Source: Bacteroidaceae bacterium (GTDB taxonomy: Bacteria > Bacteroidota > Bacteroidia > Bacteroidales > Bacteroidaceae). From it: a DNA stretch of 7,051 bases. The notes beneath the pieces were generated by a model. The model searched no databases, was not told where the DNA came from, and was given only the letters and a program-made list of their open reading frames with translations. Below, one piece after another: positions 1 to 6,676 of the stretch (position 1 is the first letter of the stretch; each line of letters opens with the position of its first letter). Where the stretch lies: contig JAGBYN010000023.1 of assembly GCA_017628775.1 (NCBI GenBank), positions 1-7,051 of the forward strand, given 5' to 3'. The position numbers were made by a program, and so were the translations under genes.

Positions 1-320
1 CCCCCTTCTACTTTCTACACAAATTTACTATATATTCCAGAAAATTCCAAATTTCAGAAACCGTGCCAAAACCCGAAAGGATCAACGCCTTTTTCAAAAA
101 CTTTACAAAATGAAACTTTTTTGATCCTTTTACTTTCATTTTGATTTTTCGCACTTTTCTAGAAAATGGCAAAAGGATCAAAGCAAAATGTTAAATGTGT
201 TATGGGGCGTCTTTCGATGTGTTTTCGTTCTTGGACGGGGACATTATTGCGCGCGCTCTCCTTTTTTAACTCTTAATTCTGAACTCTGTACTTTGTACAC
301 TATTCCGCGTTCATATGAGC
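1..320. other. Gene-free AT-rich left edge
   Basis: I see no convincing gene in this stretch, which lies beyond the terminator of the leftmost minus-strand gene. It holds three copies of an AAAGGATCAA-type motif (annotated separately), a short run of alternating GC at 249-256, and a small inverted repeat, TGTAC-TTT-GTACA, at 287-299. Between 265 and 300 it also carries degenerate pyrimidine-rich repeats of the AACTCT/CTGTAC kind. Two short open frames exist (minus 8-139 and plus 188-343), but neither has a recognisable promoter or product, so I do not call them. No full TAnnTTTG promoter element was found on either strand. Confidence 0.6.
76..182. repeat. AAAGGATCAA motif, three copies in alternating orientation
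   Basis: AAAGGATCAA lies at 76-85. Its reverse complement, extended as TTGATCCTTTT, lies at 121-131. A direct copy, AAAAGGATCAAA, lies at 171-182. The second and third copies share a 12-base core (TTTGATCCTTTT), and the first shares 10 bases. The middle copy can pair with either flanking copy, so two mutually exclusive hairpins with loops of roughly 35-40 nt are possible. The role is unknown. It could be a dispersed intergenic repeat or a protein-binding array. Confidence 0.6.
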
Positions 321-367
321 AAACAAAAAGGAGGATATGCTGAAATATTGCATTTCAACACATCCTC
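321..367 (-). terminator. Rho-independent terminator after the DUF4831 gene
   Basis: The hairpin arms are 331-346 and 352-367 with a 5-nt loop, starting 10 nt after the stop codon of the minus-strand gene. Read as minus-strand RNA, all 16 positions pair, two of them as G-U wobbles. Read as plus-strand RNA, the same two positions become A-C mismatches. The stem is followed on the minus strand by one C and then TTTTTGTTT. Pairing, wobble direction, T tract and position all indicate a terminator for leftward transcription. Confidence 0.9.
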
Positions 368-377
368 TATCTTTATA

Positions 378-1511
378 TTACTTTTTTTCTGGTTTGATGT
401 AATCAATTTTATTTAAAGAACCTGTTACAGGAGATAGAACCACGCTCGTTTGCATTTTGGGGTTAAACAAATCACCACCTAAATGTTCTACGCGACCGAA
501 TTGAGAGAGTAGCATTTCTACTTGTGCCAAAACATTTTGGTGGTCGTAAACCTTTACGTGGGCTTTACCTGGGAGCATGTAGCGGAGGTCTAAATTCTCC
601 TTGGATGACTTTTGCTTTTTTAATTTATCAAGTATTGACTTTTTTTCTTCCACCTGTGGCACTTCAATAACTTCTGGCAAAGCATTCATGTTGGTGATGT
701 CAATATAATATGGAGCACCAGCTAAATCATCATTATCAACCATCCCCTTTCGTGTTGAAAATCTAAAGAGAACATCTCGTTTAACGTCGTCCGCTTTAGG
801 AGTATAATTAAAAACAAAAGTATGAAGTTCTGATTCTGATGTACCTTCAAAAAGTTGCAAAAGTCCTTGTTCTTGCTTATCAAGACTTTCGAGCATGAGT
901 TTCAATTGCTGACCATCTTTAGGCATGAAATCAGCTTGTCCTTTGGCCAAAAGACTTCTGTTTTCACGAATATCGTAAATTTCCGCTGCTGCCAACTCTG
1001 CCATTTTGATTTGACTTCCAGCAGAAAGCATTTCGTGAGTTTTATATTGGCTAGTATTTTTTACCGCAGTTGTTAGTTGAGTCACAGAGGGTTGTGCAGG
1101 CTTAGCAAGTTCAGGCGCATCGCAGTTGATAGACAATAAGCGGCCATCAGGAGCTAAACGCACGAGGGGCACTAATGATTTGACGTTGTGTGTTATTGAA
1201 AACGCCAATTGTGGATCAGCCGCGCCAAAGGTTGAAAGTTCAATGGTTTTCAAAACCCACTTTTCGGTTTTGGTTTGCGTAACGTTTTTGTTACGTAAGA
1301 ACTTTTCAGCATACATTGAAAACTCACCAGGATAAGAAATGGTTCGTTCAGCCGTAACAATGACTTGTATTTTTGTTTGAGGTAGAAAGTAGCTTATGCC
1401 CGATTCGGTCACGCCCGGCTGAAAAGGGCGAACCTCTGTTTGCGCTATAGTTTTAGTAAAAACGCCAGCTATAACACAAGCAAGAAGGATTATTTTTTTC
1501 ATTTTTATCAT
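378..1511 (-). CDS. DUF4831-family exported protein
   Basis: This 377-residue protein resembles the DUF4831 family of Bacteroidales, judged from recalled family features: the YPGEF..YAE..L segment at about residues 60-71, a helical DKQEQGLLQLFEGT stretch near 211-224, and a C-terminal LFNPK...PVTG.L..I pattern near 348-369. Its function is unknown. Residues 1-23 look like a Sec signal peptide (MIKMKK, then a hydrophobic stretch), with cleavage probably after TIA and before Q24, so it is likely periplasmic or surface-associated. A lysine-rich segment lies at about 289-306. The start could be M1 (1511) or M4 (1502). Both have A-rich upstream DNA with no Shine-Dalgarno sequence, and M4 would give the more usual MKK start. 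It lies 36 nt after nnr and ends just before a strong terminator, so it is probably the last gene of an nnr operon. The family call is fairly sure; no catalytic motif is evident. Confidence 0.8.
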   Translation of the reverse strand: MIKMKKIILLACVIAGVFTKTIAQTEVRPFQPGVTESGISYFLPQTKIQVIVTAERTISYPGEFSMYAEKFLRNKNVTQTKTEKWVLKTIELSTFGAADPQLAFSITHNVKSLVPLVRLAPDGRLLSINCDAPELAKPAQPSVTQLTTAVKNTSQYKTHEMLSAGSQIKMAELAAAEIYDIRENRSLLAKGQADFMPKDGQQLKLMLESLDKQEQGLLQLFEGTSESELHTFVFNYTPKADDVKRDVLFRFSTRKGMVDNDDLAGAPYYIDITNMNALPEVIEVPQVEEKKSILDKLKKQKSSKENLDLRYMLPGKAHVKVYDHQNVLAQVEMLLSQFGRVEHLGGDLFNPKMQTSVVLSPVTGSLNKIDYIKPEKK

Positions 1512-1547
1512 GTATTTATTTCTTTTATTTTCTTTCTGGAAGAATTA

Positions 1548-3104
1548 CTATATCAACTCATTTTTGCAAACATCATGATCTGTTTGGGCTGATTTCAAAT
1601 AACTAATTGCACGTGGCAAACTGCGCATAAGGTCTGAAGCAACAAGGGATTCTTCTGACCCATGCTGCACAACGCAATCACCGGCTAAGCCATGAAGATA
1701 CACCCCAAGTACACATGCTTCGTGAGGCGGATAACCTTGAGCCAACAATGATATCAAGATGCCAGTCAAGACATCACCGCTTCCGGCTGTGGCCATACCA
1801 GAATTGCCTGTTGTGTTAAAACAGACCTCTCCATTTGGCTGGCAAATGGCTGTTCGATGCCCCTTCAAAATAACATAAACTTGATGTTTAACAGCTAAAT
1901 GAAGAGCAAAATCAACTTGTTGAAAAGTATGGTCTGACTGACAACCTAGTCTTTTTAATTCACCCACATGCGGTGTTAAGATTGATCCTTTTGGTAGATA
2001 TGCCAGATAATCTGGATGACAAGCCAAGATATTTAAAGCATCAGCATCAACCACAAGTGGAATGCGAGATTGTTGAAAAAATTGCAAAACGGCATTGACC
2101 GTTGAGGGATTTAACCCAATTCCTGGTCCTATGCCTATGGCATCGTAGGTGTTTATGTGCTCTGGAAATGAAGACATACACACAGCGTTTGCATCGTGCG
2201 AAAGAATAGCTTCGGGCACTGATATCTGAACGATATCGTTGTTTTTAAAAGGAGTGTGCACCGTAATTTTACCAACCCCCATACGCAAGCAGGCCTTAGC
2301 AGCTAATATTGACGCACCAGCCATACCATATTGTCCCGCTATTAGAAGGGCATGCCCAAACGTGCCTTTGTGAGACACAAACGGACGCTGACGGAGCATC
2401 TTTCTCGCATCAAGTTCTGTTACAACGTGGTAGGGTGTTTTTAAACATTGTTCTTCTTTTTGCGACAAATCAATATCCAAAACGTGTACATGCCCAGCAT
2501 ACCTGGCCGATGAATCTAACAACAATGACAACTTATAACCATGGAACGTAAAGGTATGGTGCGCATGAACAATGGTTTCGGCCGATACATGCGAATTATC
2601 TTGATCCAGCAAACCTGAAGGCATGTCAATGGACACAACTATAGCACCTGAACTATTGATTTTGGCAACACAGGAGGCATATCCGCCTGATAAAGGTTGA
2701 TTTAATCCCGTGCCAAACAAGCCATCAATAATAAGTTCTGCATCTTCAAAGGATGGTAATCCATCAGTATCAATAAGTTCTTGAAATACGGATGACTCAT
2801 TCTGAAGTAAGCGTTGTTTATTGATTAAACAATCTTCACTCAATTTTTGCTTTAAATTGAAAAGGTAGGTTTTTACGTTGTAACCCCACCCTTGTAGCAG
2901 ACGCGCCACAGCTAAAGCATCACCACCATTATTTCCTGGACCTGCTAAAACCGTAATTTTTGTGGATACTTGCCACATACTCGCTATTTTCAAACTTACG
3001 ACATACGAGGCATGCTCCATGAGTTGCCATGAAGAGATTTTTAATTCTTGAATTGTCGCTTGATCAAGCTGACGCATCTGAGAAGAAGATAAAACTTTAT
3101 GCAT
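1548..3104 (-). CDS. nnr: Bifunctional NAD(P)H-hydrate epimerase / ADP-dependent NAD(P)H-hydrate dehydratase
   Basis: This enzyme repairs damaged NADH and NADPH in the cytoplasm. The N-terminal YjeF_N domain interconverts the R and S hydrates, and the C-terminal ribokinase-like domain dehydrates S-NAD(P)HX using ADP. The protein has 518 residues, close to the 515 of E. coli Nnr. Visible epimerase motifs are GPGNNGGDA at 55-63, DGLFGTG at 127-133 and DMPSG at 160-164. Visible dehydratase motifs are KGTFGHALLIAG at 246-257, GIGPGIG at 324-330, VVDADALN at 351-358, LTPHVGEL at 376-383, LKG at 413-415 and GNSGMATAGSGD at 433-444. Both halves look intact. Two local departures are V380, where LTPHPGE is usual, and LMEHAS at 28-33, where LMExAG is usual. 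The start at 3104 is supported by the first motif-like residues (KVLSSSQM) and a GAGG 4 nt upstream. The stop is TAG. It is followed after 36 nt by the DUF4831 gene. Confidence 0.95.
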   Translation of the reverse strand: MHKVLSSSQMRQLDQATIQELKISSWQLMEHASYVVSLKIASMWQVSTKITVLAGPGNNGGDALAVARLLQGWGYNVKTYLFNLKQKLSEDCLINKQRLLQNESSVFQELIDTDGLPSFEDAELIIDGLFGTGLNQPLSGGYASCVAKINSSGAIVVSIDMPSGLLDQDNSHVSAETIVHAHHTFTFHGYKLSLLLDSSARYAGHVHVLDIDLSQKEEQCLKTPYHVVTELDARKMLRQRPFVSHKGTFGHALLIAGQYGMAGASILAAKACLRMGVGKITVHTPFKNNDIVQISVPEAILSHDANAVCMSSFPEHINTYDAIGIGPGIGLNPSTVNAVLQFFQQSRIPLVVDADALNILACHPDYLAYLPKGSILTPHVGELKRLGCQSDHTFQQVDFALHLAVKHQVYVILKGHRTAICQPNGEVCFNTTGNSGMATAGSGDVLTGILISLLAQGYPPHEACVLGVYLHGLAGDCVVQHGSEESLVASDLMRSLPRAISYLKSAQTDHDVCKNELI

Positions 3105-3108
3105 ATGT

Positions 3109-3112
3109 CCTC
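3109..3112 (-). promoter_or_regulatory. Possible Shine-Dalgarno-like GAGG before nnr
   Basis: The minus strand reads GAGG, then ACAT, then the nnr ATG. The 4-nt spacing is short for a classical ribosome-binding site. Bacteroidota usually do not depend on such sites, so this may be chance. It is the only gene in the window with a visible candidate. Confidence 0.25.
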
Positions 3113-3223
3113 ACTATAAATAGCAATTCGTTAAACAACGGTTTAGTGACATAAAAAAATAATCAGCTTCACCTTTTTATTCTGAGAATAGGCACTTACA
3201 TCAACCACCGCGGTTGCAGGACA

Positions 3224-3242
3224 AAGACGCATTCTGCGTCTT
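3224..3242. repeat. GACGCA hairpin in the gap between the HAD gene and nnr
   Basis: AAGACGCA at 3224-3231 and TGCGTCTT at 3235-3242 form a perfect 8-bp stem around a 3-nt loop. No T tract follows on either strand, so it is not a standard terminator. A second small inverted repeat, CAACC-ACCGC-GGTTG, lies next to it at 3202-3216. A direct GCTATAG repeat occurs at 3276-3282 and 3294-3300. The rest of the 269-nt gap (3105-3373) shows no gene and no consensus promoter for nnr. The hairpin may belong to a dispersed palindromic repeat family. Confidence 0.55.
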
Positions 3243-3320
3243 ACCATGCGTATTAATAGATGCTTGGCGATAGAAGCTATAGGCGTTATTGAGGCTATAG
3301 ATTTTGAAACGGCAGCCGTA

Positions 3321-3349
3321 CTCTCAATCTCTCAACTTTAACTCTCAAC
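3321..3349 (+). repeat. CTCTCAAY octamer, three copies
   Basis: CTCTCAAT at 3321-3328 and CTCTCAAC at 3329-3336 are directly tandem. A third CTCTCAAC follows at 3342-3349 after five bases. The same octamer occurs on the minus strand at 4794-4801, in front of rfbA. The array starts 25 nt beyond the stop codon of the HAD gene and resembles slippage-derived intergenic microsatellite sequence. Confidence 0.6.
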
Positions 3350-3373
3350 AGCACCTTATTCTTTTCACGTCAC

Positions 3374-3811
3374 TTAAAAGAACTTCCAACGTGATTTTTT
3401 CTTGGGCGTTGCCGTTTGATGTAAGTTTTCTTCTCGCAAATAATCTTGATATGAGATACGGCGCGTTATTAATTGATAAATAACGCCCCAATCGGGCAAT
3501 CCACCTATATTTCGGTCATCAATGAATATTTGAGCCTTTAATTTTCTTGAATATTCATTATTTGATGTTTGAGCTTCATTATCCCTATCTTCATCAAAAT
3601 TCTTATTAACGGCAAAGAAGTGTAAGCCACGTTCCTCACACCACTTCACTGCTTCATCCAATAATTCGCCTTCTCTGACCGTCCACAAGACAAGCGTATG
3701 TCCATCCTCAGAAAGTTTTTTAAGTGTAGCTACAGCAAAGGGGATTTCTTTTCCTATCTGCGGATAACGATGTTCTACGATCGTTCCATCAAAATCTACT
3801 GCTATAATCAT
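3374..3811 (-). CDS. Small HAD-superfamily hydrolase, BT0820-like
   Basis: This 145-residue cytoplasmic protein has the four HAD phosphohydrolase motifs. Motif I is DFDGT at 6-10 (D6 nucleophile, D8 acid/base), motif II is T44 in WTVREG, motif III is K90 in SRKLK, and motif IV is IDDRN at 97-101 (D98, D99, Mg2+ binding). There is no room for a cap domain, so it is probably a capless HAD acting on a large or exposed phosphorylated substrate, which I cannot name. It resembles the Bacteroides BT0820-type family, by recall. The C-terminus is strongly basic (PKKKSRWKFF, 136-145). The start at 3811 places motif I right at the N-terminus, as expected. The gene begins 53 nt after rfbA on the same strand, so co-transcription is likely and a link to sugar-phosphate or surface polysaccharide metabolism is possible, though this is inference. 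No Shine-Dalgarno sequence or terminator is seen. Confidence 0.85.
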   Translation of the reverse strand: MIIAVDFDGTIVEHRYPQIGKEIPFAVATLKKLSEDGHTLVLWTVREGELLDEAVKWCEERGLHFFAVNKNFDEDRDNEAQTSNNEYSRKLKAQIFIDDRNIGGLPDWGVIYQLITRRISYQDYLREENLHQTATPKKKSRWKFF

Positions 3812-3864
3812 AATATATTGAGTTATGATAAGTGATCGTTAGCGATTAGATATAGAGCACCAAC

Positions 3865-4743
3865 TTAAGCATGTTCAGCCAACTTAAGCAAGTATTGACC
3901 ATACTGATTTTTTATCATTGGTTGCGCAAGCTCAATGAGTTTCTCGCGTGTAATCCATCCTTGTTCATAGGCAATACCTTCAAGACAAGCGACTTTCAGA
4001 CCTGTTCGTTTCTCTATAACTTCAATAAAGGTTGAAGCTTCTGAAAGACTATCGTGCGTGCCAGTATCAAGCCATGCGAAGCCACGTCCTAAGGTTTGAA
4101 CCATAAGTTCGCCAGCTTCAAGGAAATGCTGATTAACAGTTGTTATTTCCAACTCACCACGCGCTGATGGTTTGATATTTTTAGCAATATCAACCACCTT
4201 ATTGGGATAGAAATAAAGACCGACGACAGCATAATCCGACTTTGGCTTTAGCGGTTTTTCTTCAATACTCTTGCAATTTCCCTCAGCATCAAATTCAACA
4301 ACACCATAACGTTCGGGATCGTTCACTCGATAGCCAAAAACAGTTGCTTTATTATCCTTCTCAGCTGTTTCAACTGCTGTACGCAAAAGGTGGCGTAAAT
4401 TACTACCATGGAATATATTGTCGCCTAAAACCAAGCAAGCACAATCATCACCCACAAACTCCTCACCAATGATAAAAGCTTGAGCCAAACCATCAGGCGA
4501 GGGTTGTTCGGCGTAGGCAAAATTAACACCATAATCGGAACCATCGCCAAGCAAACGCTTAAAACTTGGCAGATCTTGTGGTGTTGATATAATCAAAATA
4601 TCACGAATTCCAGCAAGCATTAACATTGATATTGGGTAGTAAACCATGGGCTTATCAAAAATTGGGATAAGTTGTTTACTTACACCTTTGGTAATCGGAT
4701 AGAGACGCGTGCCACTACCACCTGCTAAAACGATTCCTTTCAT
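3865..4743 (-). CDS. rfbA: Glucose-1-phosphate thymidylyltransferase
   Basis: RmlA/RfbA joins glucose-1-phosphate and dTTP to make dTDP-glucose and pyrophosphate, the first step towards dTDP-L-rhamnose and related sugars for surface polysaccharides. The protein has 292 residues, like the 293 of E. coli RfbA. It has the nucleotidyltransferase signature GGSGTRLYP at 8-16 (R13), K23 in [24 protein letters not shown] at 83-90, LGDNIF at 106-111 with metal-ligand D108, EEKP at 161-164, and [10 protein letters not shown] at 224-233 with metal-ligand D226. It appears complete and active. The usual partners rfbB, rfbC and rfbD are absent from this window, and the gene is followed by a HAD hydrolase instead. 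The upstream 158-nt gap from ettA has no TAnnTTTG element that I can find, and a short tandem repeat sits about 10 nt before the start codon. Confidence 0.96.
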   Translation of the reverse strand: MKGIVLAGGSGTRLYPITKGVSKQLIPIFDKPMVYYPISMLMLAGIRDILIISTPQDLPSFKRLLGDGSDYGVNFAYAEQPSPDGLAQAFIIGEEFVGDDCACLVLGDNIFHGSNLRHLLRTAVETAEKDNKATVFGYRVNDPERYGVVEFDAEGNCKSIEEKPLKPKSDYAVVGLYFYPNKVVDIAKNIKPSARGELEITTVNQHFLEAGELMVQTLGRGFAWLDTGTHDSLSEASTFIEVIEKRTGLKVACLEGIAYEQGWITREKLIELAQPMIKNQYGQYLLKLAEHA

Positions 4744-4752
4744 AGTTTATAA

Positions 4753-4801
4753 GGTTATGGGGTTAAGAGGTTATGAGGTTAAGAGGTTATAACGTTGAGA
4801 G
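4753..4801 (-). repeat. Degenerate octamer tandem repeat in the rfbA leader
   Basis: On the plus strand six consecutive 8-nt units run GGTTATGG, GGTTAAGA, GGTTATGA, GGTTAAGA, GGTTATAA and CGTTGAGA. The inner units alternate to give a 16-nt period. On the minus strand the array ends 9 nt before the rfbA start codon, so it is in or next to the mRNA leader. The last unit plus the next base reads CTCTCAACG on the minus strand, the same octamer seen three times at 3321-3349. Copy number could vary by slippage, although the units are already diverged. Confidence 0.8.
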
Positions 4802-4901
4802 AAAATTGGAAATTCTGAAGATCTATAAAGTCACTGACCATGGTGTGTTATATTGTCGTAATTAATCCGCATGGTCGTTATCCTCTGATCTCTGTACTCT
4901 T

Positions 4902-6596
4902 TTATTCTTCCAACTTGCGATAGCGGATGCGCTTAGGTTCTTCAATACCGAGACGCTTAGCCTTATTAACTTCGTAGTCAGAGTATGAACCTTCGAAGAA
5001 GAATACATTACCATCGCCTTCAAAAGCGAGGATGTGCGTACAGATACGGTCAAGGAACCAGCGGTCGTGACTGATAACAACGGCGCAACCTGCGAAGGCT
5101 TCAAGACCTTCTTCGAGCGCGCGGAGTGTGTTAACGTCAATGTCGTTCGTAGGTTCGTCAAGCAAGAGAACATTCCCTTCCTGCTTAAGCGCGAGGGCAA
5201 GGTGCAAACGGTTGCGTTCACCGCCCGAAAGTACGCCGCACTTCTTTTCCTGGTCAGCACCCGAGAAGTTGAAACGGCTGAGGTAGGCGCGCGCATTGAT
5301 TTCTCTGCCGCCCATACGCATGAGTTCCGAGCCGCCACTGATTACTTCGTAAACAGACTTTGCTGGGTCAATATCCTTATGTTGTTGATCGACGTAAGCC
5401 AACTTAACCGTTTCGCCCACTTCAAACGTACCAGCATCAGTCTTTTCGAGTTCCATAATGAGGCGGAAGAGGGTTGTCTTACCGGCGCCGTTAGGACCAA
5501 TCACGCCGATGATGCCGTTAGGCGGAAGCATAAAATTGAGGTCTGAGAAGAGTTGCTTTGTGCCAAAAGCCTTTGCCACGTGTTGTGCTTCGATGACTTT
5601 GTTGCCGAGGCGTGGTCCGTTGGGAATAAAGATTTCCAGCTTCTGTTCCTTCTCTTTCTGATCTTCGCCAAGAAGTTTGTCGTATGAATTCAAACGTGCC
5701 TTTCCCTTAGCCTGGCGAGCCTTGGGCGCCATACGCACCCATTCCAATTCTCGTTCAAGGGTCTTGCGGCGCTTGCTTGCCACCTTTTCCTCCATCTCCA
5801 TGCGCTTGGACTTTTGTTCGAGCCATGAAGAGTAATTACCCTTCCAGGGAATACCTTCGCCACGGTCGAGTTCAAGAATCCAACCTGCTACGTCGTCAAG
5901 GAAGTAGCGGTCGTGTGTTACAGCAATTACGGTACCTTCGTATTGATTCAAGTGTTGTTCAAGCCAGTCGATACTTTCAGCATCCAAGTGGTTGGTAGGT
6001 TCGTCGAGCAAAAGCACATCCGGCTTTTGAAGCAACAAGCGGCAAAGTGCCACACGGCGACGTTCACCACCCGAAAGGTTTTCGGCTGTTCGGTCGGGTT
6101 CGGGGCAACGAAGTGCAGCCATTGCGCGCTCAAGGCGACTGTCAAGGTTCCACGCGTCTGTGGCATCGATGATATCCTGGAGTTCGCCCTGACGAACGAA
6201 GAGCTGGTTCATCTTGTCTTCGTCCTCATAGTATTCGGGAAGTCCAAACTTCTGATTAATTTCTTCGTATTCAGCAAGTGCGTCAACGATGTGCTGCACA
6301 CCTTCCTGCACAATCTCGCGCACAGTCTTCTTGTCGTCGAGTTGGGGTTCCTGAGGAAGATAGCCGACGCTGTAGCCAGGCGAGAAAACCACTTCGCCTT
6401 GATAGTCGTTGTCAATACCAGCAATAATTTTCATCAAGGTAGATTTACCCGCACCGTTCAGACCGATGATACCAATCTTTGCACCGTAGAAGAAGCTGAG
6501 GTAAATATCCTTCAGAATTGTTTTGTTCGTTTGCTTGATGGTCTTGGTCAAACCTACCATCGAAAAAATAATTTTCTTATCGTCAACTGTTGCCAT
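4902..6596 (-). CDS. ettA: Energy-dependent translational throttle protein EttA (ABC-F)
   Basis: EttA is a cytoplasmic ABC-F ATPase. By family knowledge it binds the ribosomal E site and gates early elongation according to the ATP/ADP ratio. This protein has 564 residues against 555 in E. coli and matches its motif order. ABC domain 1 has Walker A GLNGAGKST at 45-53, signature LSGGE at 174-178, Walker B VLLLDEP at 194-200 (E199) and H228. A charged linker (about 260-325) carries ELEWVRMAPKARQAKGKARL, the inter-domain segment typical of the family. ABC domain 2 has GPNGAGKTT at 367-375, LSGGE at 456-460, VLLLDEP at 476-482 (E481) and H510. There are no membrane segments, so it is not a transporter. 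Base composition is visibly more GC-rich than in nnr or the DUF4831 gene, which fits a well-expressed gene. A candidate promoter lies in the divergent gap with guaA. No terminator is evident before rfbA. Confidence 0.96.
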   Translation of the reverse strand: MATVDDKKIIFSMVGLTKTIKQTNKTILKDIYLSFFYGAKIGIIGLNGAGKSTLMKIIAGIDNDYQGEVVFSPGYSVGYLPQEPQLDDKKTVREIVQEGVQHIVDALAEYEEINQKFGLPEYYEDEDKMNQLFVRQGELQDIIDATDAWNLDSRLERAMAALRCPEPDRTAENLSGGERRRVALCRLLLQKPDVLLLDEPTNHLDAESIDWLEQHLNQYEGTVIAVTHDRYFLDDVAGWILELDRGEGIPWKGNYSSWLEQKSKRMEMEEKVASKRRKTLERELEWVRMAPKARQAKGKARLNSYDKLLGEDQKEKEQKLEIFIPNGPRLGNKVIEAQHVAKAFGTKQLFSDLNFMLPPNGIIGVIGPNGAGKTTLFRLIMELEKTDAGTFEVGETVKLAYVDQQHKDIDPAKSVYEVISGGSELMRMGGREINARAYLSRFNFSGADQEKKCGVLSGGERNRLHLALALKQEGNVLLLDEPTNDIDVNTLRALEEGLEAFAGCAVVISHDRWFLDRICTHILAFEGDGNVFFFEGSYSDYEVNKAKRLGIEEPKRIRYRKLEE

Positions 6597-6676
6597 ATAT
6601 ATGGATAATTTAAAAATTCATAATAAAAAGTTGTAAACGCATACCTTGTAATATGCCTCATCTACTTCAATAGATG

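Noticed and set aside
8..139. Minus-strand open frame of 43 codons starting MKVKGSKKFHF
   Set aside because: It lies past the strong terminator, has no promoter element, and its lysine/phenylalanine-rich content follows from AT-rich repeat sequence; two of the AAAGGATCAA copies fall inside it.
287..299. TGTAC-TTT-GTACA inverted repeat and nearby TACTTTG as a possible promoter or operator
   Set aside because: The -7 consensus is not met (TAnn is followed by TTG, not TTTG), and no gene follows on the plus strand.
188..343. Plus-strand open frame of 51 codons starting MLNVLWG
   Set aside because: It runs through degenerate repeat DNA and into the terminator hairpin of the opposite gene, with no recognisable product or promoter.
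1476..1511. LLAC in the DUF4831 signal sequence as a lipobox
   Set aside because: The Cys is only residue 12 (or 9), with too short a hydrophobic stretch before it, and hydrophobic residues continue after it; a TIA/Q cleavage site fits better.
4836..4876. GACCATG/CATGGTC inverted repeat between ettA and rfbA as an ettA terminator
   Set aside because: The arms are only 7 bp with a 27-nt loop and no T tract, so it is probably chance.
5034..5546. Plus-strand open frame of 170 codons opposite ettA
   Set aside because: It is fully contained in the antisense of a clear ABC-F gene, has low-complexity shadow-like protein sequence and no promoter.
4902..6596. ettA product as an ABC transporter ATPase or an antibiotic-resistance ABC-F
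   Set aside because: The tandem ABC domains without membrane segments, the length, and the close match of linker and motifs to EttA favour the translation factor.
5913..6608. Plus-strand open frame of 231 codons opposite ettA
   Set aside because: It is antisense to the conserved N-terminal ABC domain of EttA, with no family resemblance; a codon-composition artefact.
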